A DNA stretch of 64,000 bases from Allacma fusca (Eukaryota > Arthropoda > Collembola > Symphypleona > Sminthuridae), in NCBI GenBank assembly GCA_947179485.1, contig OX359247.1, positions 11,756,588 to 11,820,587 of the forward strand. The letters are read 5' to 3'. Made by a program: the position numbers and the translations under genes. Below are positions 38,046 through 51,500 of the stretch, piece by piece. The notes beneath the pieces were generated by a model that was not told where the DNA came from, ran no database searches, and saw only the letters and a program-made list of their open reading frames with translations. Within the stretch, counting starts at the first letter, position 1; each line of letters starts with the position of its first letter.

Positions 38046-41000
38046 CGAATAAAATGCGCACTTGCTCGAATTCTTATATTAGTATGAAAGTACTAGGAAA
38101 AAAAAATATTCCAAGGATGAGATGATGACTGCTGTAGAGCTGTTGTGCTCTATACGAGAGAGAGCGAGAGAGAGAGAGAGAGAGAGATGATGAGGATGAG
38201 CCCGAGCAGAAGAGAGGAAGATAATGTTCCCTCTCTTTCCCGCACGCAAGATGCTCCTGGACTCCTGGATCATATATATGTGCCATGTCCCCTTTGTAGT
38301 TAATACTGTCCCAAAGCCACTGATGATGTCCCTGGATTATTACTTAGGTAAACACAATAAGGACCCGGGGCTTTTGGCTATTAATTATTAATTAACGGGG
38401 TATATATAAGTATGTACATATATACACCCCTCCGGAAACCTTTGAACCCTCATATTTTTTTCCAAGGAGTACAAACGCATTAGATGAAGACAAAATTGTA
38501 TTATTGACATCAACCCCTGTATATTCCACGGATGACAGAATGAATATGGGCAGCCGTGATGGAATTACTTGAGGTGTATTAGATTTCAGTGGTTTTAAAA
38601 TGTCTGAGGTCTGAGAGGTTGATTCCGCAGTTCAAAAAATTAAATTGTATTCATTTTTATTTTTTATTTCCCTCTTTTATGGGTATCTAGTTGTAGGAGA
38701 ACAGATAGGAGGATTGATGATTGATTTGTCTTTTAAAAATATAATTGAGCTGGTACTGCTGACAGTGCAAGTTGACTTGTGGTATCACCACTGGTAGATG
38801 TATAGAATTTTTTTAGTGTGTATTTTCATGGATTTGAAGAATTTGGAAATATACTTCAGCTGATTGTTAGTGGCTTAGTGGACACTTTAATTTTTACGGT
38901 TGTATAATTTGTTGAAATGATTTGGGGGAGGGCTTGTTCATTGTTCAGTAATTACTTATCTGTAAGTGTAACAGTACTGTCAATACGGAAATTTGGCCCG
39001 GAATAAAGGGTATTAAATGATGTGACATGAGATTAATGGCATGGTCATAGGTCATGATAGCAGGCGAACGGCCATTTGCGAATGTACTTACTACAAGGCA
39101 CATGTACAGTATGTATTTACTATAAAATTATAAAATAAAATTGGTGTTCACTTGTGAGCGTGCGTAATCTTAGTAATTACCTGAGCCTAATGCTCACTAT
39201 TGCATATTATATAGGGAATGGTAAAAAGTCCTTCCAGTTCCATTGTTGTTGAGAGCCTTATTGTTTTTGCAAAGATGTGATATTTAATGTGTGCCTCTGT
39301 TTACTGTTAAATACTGTTTGTCATTTTGAGGGGAGTACTCTACACTATGGTTTGTTCATTTTTATGGATAAAGAGCGACGACTATGACTGGCAGACCCAA
39401 TTCCGAGGCTTTGTCTTCGATATGTGTTGAACTGTTTTTTACTGCTTAGGTCGGAGCTGTTTTAATGGCTTTTTTGGTATGAAGTTGTTGGGCTCATTTG
39501 GAATAAAACGTTTTCTGGATGAGAGGATATTGTTTTGAAAGTGGAGAAATACCATGCATGTTAAGAATCGTGAAGCGTAAACTTGTGAGGATATTGTGTT
39601 TTAAGTAGATACATACCGTACTCTGCCGAGAAGGGCAATAATGATGTTATTCTGACATACGGTATTTATTGCGTGTATTAGTACTCTGATATTTATGCTG
39701 GCTTTGAAGTAATGTGATTTCATTATATACAAATTGATTGGGATTTATGGCGGAGGATACTTTTGTCTGTGATTGTAATTGAGTGATGTAATACTCCGTT
39801 TCAGTGGTTATGAGAGGTAACAGAGTGAGCTGTGGATTGCTAATTGGGAGCAATTATGTAGCACGGTTGTGGAAGTTGTTGTGAGTGCCTCCGTGTGATA
39901 TTGAATAGAGGATTGGATCTTGTATACAATGCCAGCCTTTTGTCTGTGTATAAACTTGGATGTACTTTTTCCCTTGTATTTGAAGGAGTGTTTGTGTTCT
40001 TGTGTATATGTATGTACTTACATGTGGGCGCGAGGTGATGTGTAGAAAATGTAACAAGGAATAATAAATTTGTTTGGCAGAGTTGCTTGCCCCCTCCGAT
40101 ATGCCATAAATTGACATTGGTAATCAAATTCTCACGGAAGTCAAAATGTTACAGTTACATTTTATGTAGTCTGAGAAATAAACAGGAGGAAACTTGATGG
40201 GATCGAATGTGAAACGGGAATTAAAATAAATGTGGGGGATAAAAGTACGTTGGCTCGAAGCCTCCAAGTATATTGGTCTTTTCAAGAGCAAGAAGCAAAA
40301 ACTGCAGACTTGATTTTAAAAAGATGGAGAATAGAAATATAATCATTTTAAAATACAACGGGATCCAAGGAAAACATGGTTAAATTATGCGAGAACAAAA
40401 GCTGGAGGAATTAATTAGTGACGTGTGTACGCTGATTAACATCTAATACGAGATCTTTTGTCCCACTTGTAAGTAAATGGAGAGATGGAGTTGTAAATGT
40501 TCAATCAGATTCAGACACACACGCGAAGATACATATACCTAAATGCGTATTTTTGAAATGAATCATGTTCTGACAGGAACTTTATAGGTAATAAATAATT
40601 TGTCTTGCTCCGGCAACTTTATATATAATTCCTTTCTTTTGAACAAAAGTTAGTTCCCAACTGTGATCACATCGAAGCCTTACATGCGTGCTTACATGTG
40701 GAAGTTCCCATTGCTCCCAAGCTGGATTGAATTAGGATGTGAAGCAGCAGAGATTTACAACCATTCAAGATCCAACTGGATGTTAAATTGAATGCTAAGA
40801 ATTCTTTGCAGGGTTAATTGCATGCCGCATGTAATATCGAGATTCTTTTCTTGCTTTTCATACTTCGTAGAAAATTATGTCATTCATTCTTTCACGACCA
40901 AATTACATGGGCTATGTATGTTCCATTTCCCGGAGCTTTCCTTGGTAAAATGTCTCACTTTGTTAGCTTCATTTCCTCCGCTCCGAATCAGCTTGTCCTT

Positions 41001-42979
41001 CGTGTCAGTCCGTGAAAGAGTGAAAGAACAAACTTTATGTTTGTATATGCGGGCAGTAGCACAGTTTAACGAGCACCAGTACCATATGTGTTTGGGCACT
41101 GACAATATTCCATGTTTTATGCATATGTGTGTACGGAACATCAAAGTCGATTAAATTTCAGGGCATTCAAATGAAATGCCTTCTGGAGGTGAATTAACTC
41201 CCAGTTTCAGAGCTTGAACAAGTAGTACGTTACTGAAATTTTAAACGATTCTCATTCCGTATTGCATCCGAATGGAACGGCTAGTATGTACGGACTAGTT
41301 CAAAAATAACCACCCTTGACATTTTTCATCTTCGGAGCAAATGGTGCGGAGAATGAGTCCATAGCATTAATGTGGAATTAATTCTACTTCACCTGCCAAC
41401 TCCGTTTGAGTTTGGTCGAAGGCCACAATAGAGACCTCAAGAAAAGGATATTCATCTGAGGTCATTTATCGCCAGTGAGATTGTTTTAACCTTGCAGGGA
41501 CATCAACGTGTAAAGGAGAACTGTTAGGAGTTATTAGGACCCCAAACACTGCATGCTGTTCCAATGTCCCAAATGCAAGTGTCTAAAAATATCTCTAACG
41601 CGTTCCACATAATTGCATACAACAAATGTCTCATCTCACGTACCATGCAAATGCCCTGTTTACTCAACTCCACAATTTCCTCCAAACATGTGGTAAGCTT
41701 TTATGTCTTCCCAAATTCTTTTACGCACAAGCAGGTGCATGCAAATTCATGACTACTCCACCCAATGTTCAGCATAGCTCTTTGCTGTTCCGATTTCATT
41801 TACTCCTGTAAGATACTCTCAAAAATTTGGCAGAAATTTTGGCAAGCACGAGCCTACCAAATGTATAAGTTACAAAACCTCAGAGGCCAATATCTGCATG
41901 GACCCATTTGTAATTCCTATGTAGGCATAGTGACTGTTCTGCATTCAGATATTTTTCATAATTTATTGCTATCAAGCATTTTCATGTCAAAATAAAGAAA
42001 AAGTGTTCAGCATAGTCAGAAAAACAGTCGCCCATCAAAGTAGGGACTAATATTATTATTCTCATTTGAAATTTTTCACAATTATTTTAAATTCTGTAAA
42101 AATACAAATTATTCTTCTAGGTTGTTCTCAATTTAGCAATTTATTCACCATGGCCAGAGAATACAAGCGATCACATTACACTTTACATTTAATGCCGTAA
42201 TGCAAATAAATGTACATAAACCAAATGAAGAAACGTGAAGTTATAGGACAAGGACTTAAGGCAGGACCACGCAAGACCAGATAGAGATTGTCCAAGACTC
42301 AACTCAGGTTTAAGCCTATAAATTACTAATAACGACCCTACGAGACCATCTGCATCTGCAGGAAAAGTTTGGCTTTGGGCTACGGATGTGAATGGGAGAG
42401 CTCGTACACAAATAGGTAATTGCTGGTGAAGGTGAAAGTGAAACTCAATTTACGGTGTATTTAATAAATCAAGAAAGCGATCTTTTCCCATTAAATGCCT
42501 TCACATTCACATATCACATTCAAAGTGACGGCATGGCGTGGTGCTCCACCACCCGACTTTCACATCACCCCTGGATGATATCAGCCAGCAGCAATATAGG
42601 GACCCCAGTTGCCCAAACCTGATGTACATACTTACTCAACCGAACGTACTTTATTAGTATATGAGGTTGAGTGGTAATGTGAAAATTAGATTGCGTTTTA
42701 TTGGAAACCCCGAGCCTAACTCTCCTTTCTTTCTAGTTCCAGAGAAACCTCGTTCACATATTTACTTTCTCCTTTATAGATTTTCTACGAACATATATTT
42801 TCCCTCCTGGTATTTCCCTACGGAGCATCGCACTTCTTTATATCCTATACTCTCCATCAATTGAGCCTGAAAAAACACTCAAGTATTAGTTTAAGCTACC
42901 CTTTCCATATCCGTAGCTTCGGGAAATCCAATCCTATTGGTGAAAAATTGTAACATTTGGAAAAACATTTCAGAAAGCC
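38046..42979 (+). other. Non-coding stretch with plus-strand T/G skew
   Basis: From about 38.3 kb to 41 kb the plus strand is T/G-rich (for example 39,421-39,480 has 30 T, 15 G, 9 A, 6 C), the opposite of the sequence to the left. In this window that composition marks plus-strand introns. No conserved exon was recognised. It may be a non-coding RNA, the 5' intron of RSPH9 (an acceptor-like TTTCAG lies seven bases before its ATG), or an untranscribed spacer. The 40,792-41,154 frame has no domain I recognise. From about 41.5 kb the skew is mixed. Confidence 0.45.
38156..38187. repeat. (GA)n tract with one GC interruption, near the candidate promoter
   Basis: 32 bases of AG repeat broken once by a C. 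It lies about 110 bp upstream of the inferred HECTD1 start on the minus strand. GA tracts near arthropod promoters can bind GAGA-type factors; that role here is inference. Confidence 0.9.
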
Positions 42980-45206
42980 ATGGAGTTCACGAGTCTTAAT
43001 TTTGCTCTCAATCACTTGGCCTCCACTGGTACAGCTTTCTCAGTAGAGCACGCCATGGCATTGCAAGCTACCCTGACTGATTTATGCAAGCAGAATAATT
43101 TTTTTAATGTTTATTTCTGGGGCAAGATCCAAGGAACCGAGAACGACTACTATATTGTATACGGAGTTGGAAAGAATTTTCTCAAAGATAGGACTTACTA
43201 CTACAGGTACGGCTGTTTCAGATGTCATTTCCTCAGGCTTTTTCCATGTTTCAATATAACAGTCCTGCACATATGAAATTGAAAGGAAGCGAAAGGAGAT
43301 ATGTTGATGTACTTGTCAGAGCAATAAGATCAGCTATTTATTTTCCCCAAGCATTAATCACAGTTTGGAGTGGGTCCAGCTCATTGAACCAACTCCGCTG
43401 ACAATAGATTTAGCTTTGGCAAGCACAGGTAGATTTGTCGGGAATCCCATTGCAATTTGCGAAACAGAAATTAGTGCGAATCATGAAGATACGATTGATG
43501 AGGACGGAGATGAAGAGGAGGAAGGGTCTCTTTGGGTAACATATTCTTACATAGATACTATGTATCTAAAGTTATTGTCATATGCCTAATTATACAAAAC
43601 TACATGTAACATTCTAGTAATTATTCATTTATATTTTCCTCGCGTTTGAAACCCAACTTTTCATGAGATTAGATTACCTTCAGAGAAGAAGAACGCTTAG
43701 CAGCTACTGTTGCAATCATTCAATCAGAAGCTGAAATTATTCCACGTGGATTCCTAATCAAAGATCCTACGGGCACAGTTTTCCAAAATAAGGCATTCGA
43801 GGGTAAACTCTCTCCTTTACTTCTGCCTTAATCGGATTTTTCGATAAATTACTGGAGTTGGAGCTTAAATAAAATCATGTAAAAAGCCCGGGTTTTGTGC
43901 TGGTTTGAGCTGCATAATCCGTTAACTTGTCTCAAGCAAAATTGTATCAAAGGAGCTGAAACAATGAGTACAATTTACAATTAGCTCACAAGACAAACTT
44001 GAGTGACTTGCTTTTGCATGACAGCGTGTTTCTTGGCTTTCAGCCACACTGGTGTGGGGAAAGAATACAAATTATTATGATCATGTGCCCACATGCTGGC
44101 AATGCAATATTTGGTGACAGAAAAAAGCTAATAATATCTAGCCATTTCTGTCTTTAGTTGGTGAAAGAAAAAGTTAATATCTCCGTCTCATTTTAGTCAT
44201 TGAGCGGGCCATATTTAGCTCTTAGGTTGTACAGTACTGTGTACAACCCTGATATCGTCCATTGCTGCCAGTCAGAATGGCAGATGTGGAGGAAACATTC
44301 CATGATTCTCTTGAATCAAAAACGAAACAAATGAATTTTATGGAGTTACCCAACTCGACTTTACACATTTATGAAGGAGCATTACTTACTTCAATCTTGG
44401 CACAATTTTCAACGTTATTTTAGACTGAATGACAGAATGACATTGATCGTGGCAATGACATTTCCTTCATCACATGTTTTGATATTACACTGAGCTCCAG
44501 CGTGATGAAAAGATTCCATTTTGTATGTAGGTCTACCCAAGGAGGAAGCGCTTCAGTTAATTTCATACTTTCATGTGCGCCAAGCTGAAATCCCTTGGGA
44601 TAAGAATATCGTCGGCCGACCGGATTATAATATTACTATGGACTTTTTGCATTCCATAGCGAATGATTTACCTATAGGTACACTTCCGTTGCCAAACGAA
44701 ATATTATAGCAGGTTTTTGTACATGGTTGATACTCATCTTATTTAAGTGAATCCTCTAGGATGTTTAAACACGATATTGAATGTATAATCAAATGAAAGG
44801 TTGCTGGACGATTTCGCTGGACAATATTGAAACAGTCGCAACTCTCCGGTCCTTGTTCTGGCCTGGAGCTCATGGTGCAGTAGTCATTGCGAACAACAGG
44901 CAGCATCATATGTGCGGTTGGGGTTTATTTTCTTGGTGGTATATTGGGACTGGGAAGAAAAATTGGGATGTTCCTTTTATGATAACACCACCTCCGAGTC
45001 TTGCGAAAGCTTGTGTGGTAGAAGATAAGCCTCAGCTGGAAATTGATGACAGAAGTGGAACTTACAACGTGCCTTCGACTGGGTACCTGATCCCCGGTGA
45101 AGGCAGGAGTGGCTCTGTCAAGTCCATCTCCGGTGCGTTTCGGTCTAGTGCGATTATGAAGCCTTTCACAACCTCTGAAGATGAAACGCAACAACTTCAG
45201 TATTAG
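42980..45206 (+). CDS. RSPH9: Radial spoke head protein 9 homolog
   Basis: Five exons, read as 42,980-43,206, 43,364-43,525, 43,684-43,802, 44,531-44,677 and 44,800-45,206, giving 353 residues. RSPH9 is part of the radial spoke head of motile cilia and sperm flagella. Family landmarks in order: VYFWGKIQGTENDYYIVYGV (44-63), YYYSLEW around the first junction, GRFVGNP in exon 2, EEERLAATVA then IIPRGFL (exon 3), FEGLPKEEALQLISYFH across junction 3, TMDFLHSIANDLPIG (exon 4), LRSLFWPGAHGA and YIGTGKKNWDVPFMI (exon 5). Junctions 1, 3 and 4 are clean. The exon 2 donor is uncertain: 43,525 (GTCTCT) keeps frame and family spacing, 43,561 (GTATCT) keeps frame but adds 12 residues, and the better-looking GTAACA at 43,536 breaks frame. 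About 73 C-terminal residues beyond the usual end (human 276 residues) are extra. Convergent with UBR7. Confidence 0.95.
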
Positions 45207-45343
45207 GCATTTGCGTATATGACTACTAATCCTGAGGAGTAAACTACAAAGAGAAACACAATGATGCAAACCTTATTCAAAAGTATGTGCTTAGTTAGAA
45301 TTTATTGTTGAACCGAACATGTGATACAAACCGAGGATAATAG

Positions 45344-45349
45344 AATAAA
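45344..45349 (+). terminator. Candidate polyA signal of RSPH9
   Basis: AATAAA 137 nt after the RSPH9 stop, followed by further AATAAA copies to about 45,400. Which one is used cannot be seen. Confidence 0.55.
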
Positions 45350-45577
45350 AAAATCCTACTTTAATACAAGGGCTTTGTTATAAATAAATCAAAAATAAAA
45401 TCACATGACACATGCATACGAACAATATTTTTAGCCAAGACGTGACTATTCGTAGAACTTAATATTGAAATACAGTTACACTGTTATTATAGAGTAAAGA
45501 AATACTTGGAGATTTGAGAAACGCTCGATACAGGTTAAGAAATAAAACTGGAATAGGTACTTTTTAGCAACTTCAGA

Positions 45578-45583
45578 TTTATT
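45578..45583 (-). terminator. Candidate polyA signal of UBR7
   Basis: TTTATT on the plus strand, that is AATAAA on the minus strand, 285 nt past the UBR7 stop. The two convergent genes thus share a 661-bp gap between stop codons. Confidence 0.5.
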
Positions 45584-45867
45584 AAAACAGAAATTGATCC
45601 TGCCGATAGTGTGGACGTTGTTGGAGAATTAAGTATAATTACCTAAACAGGTGTGTACTTGCTGGTTTTTAAAAACATACTGCAAAGATAGATCCTAACG
45701 ATGACCATACAATGACGAAATTGAATTACACCTGTTTATCTTCCAACTCACAAGACGATCTGGATCTAATACATTCCGCAATTTTCTAAGCAACCCAACA
45801 AAATACCTTTGTGAATGACTTCGGACTTGTGTTGCGATTCAGGATGACGAGAGGGTAATAATCTAAT

Positions 45868-48308
45868 CTAACGACAACTATTAGGGGGAATGCCATGACC
45901 CACACGTTTCGCCCGTTTAGCTTTTAATTCTTCAGCAAACTCTTCCGCATCTCTTTTGCGGAACACCTTCCCATTGTGTTTCAGCAAGAATTCACGCAGA
46001 TGCTCTTTCATTTCATTGAAGCCTGGAAAACAGAATCAAATCACAATTAGGCAAAGATTGTTTTAATAGACACAATTATTCTGGCTTATTCCATTAAACT
46101 CGTAGAAATCTACCACCTCAGATCCTTAATCATTCCGATAATTGGAGATTCCTTTGGTGAACTTAATTGCATGGTGACACGTAAAAGTTATACTTACTTA
46201 TCATTGCCTCTACTTTGGTTACATGATCCAGTTTTGACCACATACTTGTAAATTCTTCCTCTTTTTCTTTCTCCTCCTCCTCTAGCTTTGCTTGGCCGAG
46301 TGCCTCATAAGCAAACAAGGTATCCTCATCGTCCGTAATGAAACCAACTCCCAGTTTAAAATACATATTCTAAATTCATTCAAAGATTACCATTAGTATC
46401 TGTACAGCAAACTCGGAAGATTCACACATGAAATCGACATTTCCTTACCAGGCAAAGTTCACATTTGCATAATTTCGACCGCCAACCAGCTACCCACAAT
46501 GTGGCTGATTGAGGTAAGGTAGACTCCTTTCTGGACTTCACAAAACAGCCATTGTTTGTAGCCGCTGTGTCTACACTAGCCAATTCAGGATTCGCTTCGT
46601 TCGAATCAGTCATTACGATCCCGCTGTCTCCAGTTTCTTGGCTTGATTCATTTTTGGAATCTATAATTGTGGTCGTGGTTAGTAAAGGGGAAGCAGATCG
46701 ACCTGCAAGATCTGTGCGAGAGTCACCATCAATTTCAATTTTCAATTCATTAGTTTTGTTGGTTGCTTCCGATTGATCAGCTGATTTTTCAGACACAGAC
46801 TTATCTTCTTTATTTGGAGAGCCTTCACCCGAGGCAAGTTCAGGCTTAATAGTGATTGGTACTCGCACTATGAAAAAAAAATTAAGCTTATTCAGTCAAC
46901 TATTCATCATTTTGACCAGTACTCTAATTAAAACACAAAACAGTCAGGAAACAGAGGAGAACTTACGGTGGTCGTAAAATTTGAGGAAATCACAGCTGCT
47001 GGTACACTTTTCACAGATCATTTCGCAATCGATATCACTTCCATCACCAATTGTCACCCTATCTGAATGATGTCCAAAAGAATGCTGCATTGGGGGAAAC
47101 AAATTTCAAATTTGTGTTTTTGCATATTCCAAATAAGCAGACAAAATGGACATCATGACGGAAAACAGAAACATGGTCTACATGCAGTTTTCTTCAACAA
47201 AAAAAGATCTGTAAGGACACAACTTAGATACAATGTACCAGATACCAATTTGCTTTTCGTAAAACTCAATTTAGAACAACTGTGCTGTCTATTTGTGGGG
47301 AAAAGTTGCTACAATTCTACTACTTTTTAATCACAAATGCATTTGGTCTACTTTGCCTCTTCAGACACGATATTAACAAGGTAAGTATCACAACGTAACA
47401 ACAAACTGTACGTACTCTACTGTGGTACCAGTCTTCACATATTATGCACTGAATCATCTCATCATCATCATCAGGATCTAGAGAATACGGAACAAAAATA
47501 CAAATAATTAATCAAACTGTATTCGCAGATACCCAATTTGAGGAAGCAATACGTGTTTTATAAAATTACCTGGATACGGGCGTTCGCACGTGCAATACAA
47601 TCCAGAAAAATTGTGATTATACACATTTCCTGTGTTGAAAGCATCCTTCTCCTACAAACCAAACAAATCAAAACAATATCGTTGAAAGAACCCTTCACTT
47701 TCCAGAAACCATAAATGTCGACCATACTCCAAGAACTTACAGGCAGCAGTAGACAGGCATTTTGAAATTTCTTGTTTCCGCAGTCGCAGCGAAAGACTCT
47801 TAAAATAAAAAAAAACAAATTAATAGATTTACAATCTAACACCAATTAAAAATAAGGAGACAATGGTCAAAAACCACGCGCATCATTGCAATTATTGCAA
47901 CAAGACGGAAGCCCAACAACAAAATTTACCTTTTCGTGTAGAGCTCAACAAGTTGATGATTTTCATGACATTTGTTAGCACATCCCAAGCAAACCCCCGC
48001 TTTTTCAGCATCCGGACCATTGCAGGTTACACAAGCATACAGAGCTTGCCGCTTCACATATCCCTAAGAAGGCACACAACACAACGCTAATTAGCCATCC
48101 TATAAAATACAAAATCTTCTAAAACACATCACAATGGCCAAACCGTAGTATATAATACCAATGAATAAGAGCAGTTGTTCGGATCAGAGGCTCCCAGTAC
48201 AGCATTTGCAGACTCGTACATTTCTCCCAATTCATCCAAGGTGTATGCCTCTTCGGTCTCTGACAAATCCGAGTCCGAATCTTGGCTTTTCGGCTTGTCA
48301 TCCGCCAT
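45868..48308 (-). CDS. UBR7: UBR7, UBR-box and PHD-finger E3 ubiquitin ligase
   Basis: Nine minus-strand exons with matching phases: 48,308-48,159, 48,063-47,930, 47,798-47,741, 47,651-47,570, 47,477-47,416, 47,084-46,967, 46,867-46,449, 46,369-46,198 and 46,022-45,868, giving 449 residues (human 425). UBR box about 46-114: C46SYS, VKRQALYACVTC, GVCLGCANKCH, HQLVELYTKR, FRCDCGNKKF. PHD finger about 134-195: LYCTCERPYP, EMIQCIICEDWYH, MICEKC. A low-complexity linker fills most of exon 7, then GWRSKLCKCELC and the conserved C-terminal region FITDDEDTLFAYE. UBR7 is reported to ubiquitinate histone H2B through its PHD finger and to contact H3-H4. Start chosen at MADDKPK (48,308), in a good context; an in-frame ATG at 48,365 lies before a better acceptor and is probably untranslated. 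Confidence 0.96.
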
Positions 48309-48455
48309 TTCTCCTTTGAGGATTAAATCTAAAATAATTAAAGTGAGATCTATGGTATTTGGCATCTGTCAATAGTCAATATAGAAATCAGTACTAAGTC
48401 ACTAAAGTGCATCTAGTACCACCATCCCTTAAAAACAATATTTGTAAACACTCAC

Positions 48456-48530
48456 AGAGACTTCCAACACTCAAAGAATGTCAAACGTCCGTCCGAACTT
48501 CATACTACGCTACAAATTATGATACATAAA
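48456..48530 (-). other. UBR7: Candidate non-coding first exon of UBR7
   Basis: A TCTCT|GTGAGTG donor at 48,455-48,454 on the minus strand, and a TTTTAG acceptor at 48,330-48,329 just before the UBR7 start, would form a 127-bp intron in the 5' untranslated region. The upstream end at about 48,530 is a guess. Confidence 0.4.
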
Positions 48531-51500
48531 CTTTCAGTAACGTCCCACGTCCCCTTTCAAATAATTACTTAAAACAAAGAGTAGGATTATACTACGAACC
48601 ACAGTCAACCAAGGTAACTGTAAATGGATTTTAATGTAAATCAAATCTTCAAAAAGCCATACAATCAAACCTTCTCTCTTGTGAATATAAGAAGTAACTA
48701 TTAGGGACTGGATTGATGTATATTGGATAATCAGTAGAGTAATTAATAAACATACTTACCTCCAAACTTTATACAAAATTGTACAAGCAGATTAAACTAC
48801 TTGTTCGAAAACTATTGTGGAATTTATTCATGCAAATGCGCCTATCTCCTTAGACTCTATTACTCAATAAACAGCAGCAGAATGTATACAGACGAATACC
48901 AGAGAAACTGCTGCTGCTACCTGCTACAGCACCGACGTAAACCGTATACGTTTGTAAAAGTTTGGGACTTTCTTTCTGCTCCTGCTTCCGATATGCACAG
49001 CATTGCATGGTGATTGGTGAGGATTCGGAGGGAGAGTATCGAATAAAGTACTTACTTCGTTTACATTAACAGTAAATCCACGTACAGAGTATTAATTCAT
49101 TGTCATAGTTCTGCTCAAATGTTTTTTAGACCCAACTGCATTTAAATACATGGCTTCATATTATTTGCTAAATACAAAATGTGCTTTTCGCTACTCCTGC
49201 AGTTATATATGATATAGCTGGTTTTGCTTGCACTCCACGCAATATGCAATGTGTACAAAAGTGTATAAACATTCTATGTAATGTAGTATATGCATGGACT
49301 TTTTGGACTGCAAGTAATATAATCACAAAGAAAGCAGCTGCTATCTCCCGCCTATTCCATCCCAAGCAAACTCCTGCGCCCTGCACTCTACGCCAATAAT
49401 TGAGACTCACAATATAAAGTGTACGTACAGACGTACAGAGAGGAGGAATTATGTACAGAGGAATTCACATAGGACGCAAAATCTTTTTTTTTCAGCCTCG
49501 AAGTGGGCTGCATTGAATTTCGACGTCAACGTGTAGATGCTGCAACAAGTTCTGTCACACTTTTAAGAACACCTTGTATTTTTTTTAATTTTGCTGATTT
49601 TAGGATTTTATGAGCTTCAAAAATTCAAAAAGAATTAAGAAGTTGTTAAGTAAGCAGTGGCGAATGTATGTATGTACAGGTGGTGCAATATACCGCCTTG
49701 AAAGTACGATATGTTTATGTCATACTGTACTCACATTCAGTAATCAGTACTGTAATAATAATATTCCTTTATAGATATTTAGGTATTGTATTAATTGGGG
49801 ATTGATGATCCAAGAACCAACAATTCTTATTAAAATGATTCATCTTTAAAGATTTAATGTTGGATTGTGTCACTAGGGGTTGGGATTCATTTCAAAAAGT
49901 TTATTTTAATTTACAGTGTCCACATAATATATATCCAGCTTAAATATTGACATTTTATTCAAGGAAGACGTATATACACGTTCAAGTAGCGCAGTCCGAG
50001 AAATGTAATGTAAATTGCGAGGCATCCCCATGGTTTATTAACTTTGAGTCTTATGAAAAGAAAATAATGAAGAAAATAACATGAATATTAGATTAGGAAA
50101 AGGTTTGTAAATTATTTTCAAAGGAAAAACAAAATTTCCATTATTAACGGAGAATCGCAAATTTTTTGCGAACTATTAATTCGTTTGAGCCGTACTTAAT
50201 TCTTTGAGCTAAACTAGTATGTGAAGGCAGGCGGGATCAAAAGTTTAGGATTCGCTCATTTTTACGAAGATGCTTTTATTACTTTGATTCTCAAAAATTA
50301 GAATTTTTAACTTTCGATAAATTCTTTGCGAAAAAGCGTGGCTATATGCATACTTTCTCCCCCTGAAAAAAGGGATTCGCGGATAACTTGTCCACCCTTT
50401 GACCCAATTCGAATATAAAGGGCTTAAAGGCAATGAAAGAATTTGTACAACGACCAATGCTTAACTCACCTCTTCAGCATGTATAGTTTACGAGATCTGA
50501 AGCTCTTTATACCTCTAAGTTTTCCCGTGAGTCTACGGAATTGCCTATCTTAATACATTTTTTTTAAAGGTCTTCCCCCAAATCAATTTTAATAAAAGTT
50601 TGTACATAACATGTTTGTGTAATTATTGCAAGCTAGTTTGAAAAAATTATTAATATAATATTAATTACCAATAAGTTATGGAATCATAAAATCAATAAAA
50701 TTTTGAAAACAATAATTGAATGAAATTAATCAGGCTTTAAAAAAACCTACACGAAGATGCTTGTCAAGTGCTAGTTTTTTTATACTTTTTACAGCCGTAA
50801 AAGTATCTTTGTTTTGGTTTTTTAAAACAGACATCCTTTTTGAAGAGAATATTCCTACAAATTTGTTTTACAAAAATACCAGCATTGCTGGAGGATGTTA
50901 ATCCACAAGGTCACAGCGGTCAAATGTGTAATTAAAATTCTGATGATTTCCGAGACATATTTTTGTAATGTTATTGAAATTAATTGTACTGTTACCATTT
51001 TTTGTACTGTGGATGACTCAGTGTTAGTATGCATATTTATAAAGCAGAGCAACAAAACAAGTTGAGCAATTGCCTGTAATCCCAACGGAGGTTATTTGTT
51101 GCGAATGCCCAAACACAGGTTCACTGCGGTCAACATGTTGTAAATAAATTAAAACAAAATCTCAAATTGCTGTGAAGTTAAATAAACATGCTGTTTAACC
51201 AGATGTAGTTACACAATTTGAATAATATAGACATACAAACGAAGTTGTTTATATCGAATGTGCAATTGCATAAATTATGTATTTGGATTCTTAAAATACC
51301 AAAACTTTGGACACGACGTAGTTGAATAAATTAAAATAAGAATTTGATTACACTTTATGTAAATGTATTTAAAACGTTACTATCTGGAATGAATCCGAAA
51401 AGAAACGTTGTGTAAATTATTGGGATTCCTCAGTCGTATACGTATATATTATAAGCAAGGGCTCTTGGTTTTTTTTTATTTTATTTTGAGTGAAAAAGTA

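Noticed and set aside
40792..41154. 120-codon plus-strand frame, overlapped by other frames
   Set aside because: Three frames are open over the same stretch, no domain, and no codon pattern distinguishes one.
48309..48365. N-terminal extension of UBR7 from an ATG at 48,365
   Set aside because: A TTTTAG acceptor at 48,330-48,329 lies between it and MADDKPK, the extension is unlike the family, and 48,308 has a better start context.
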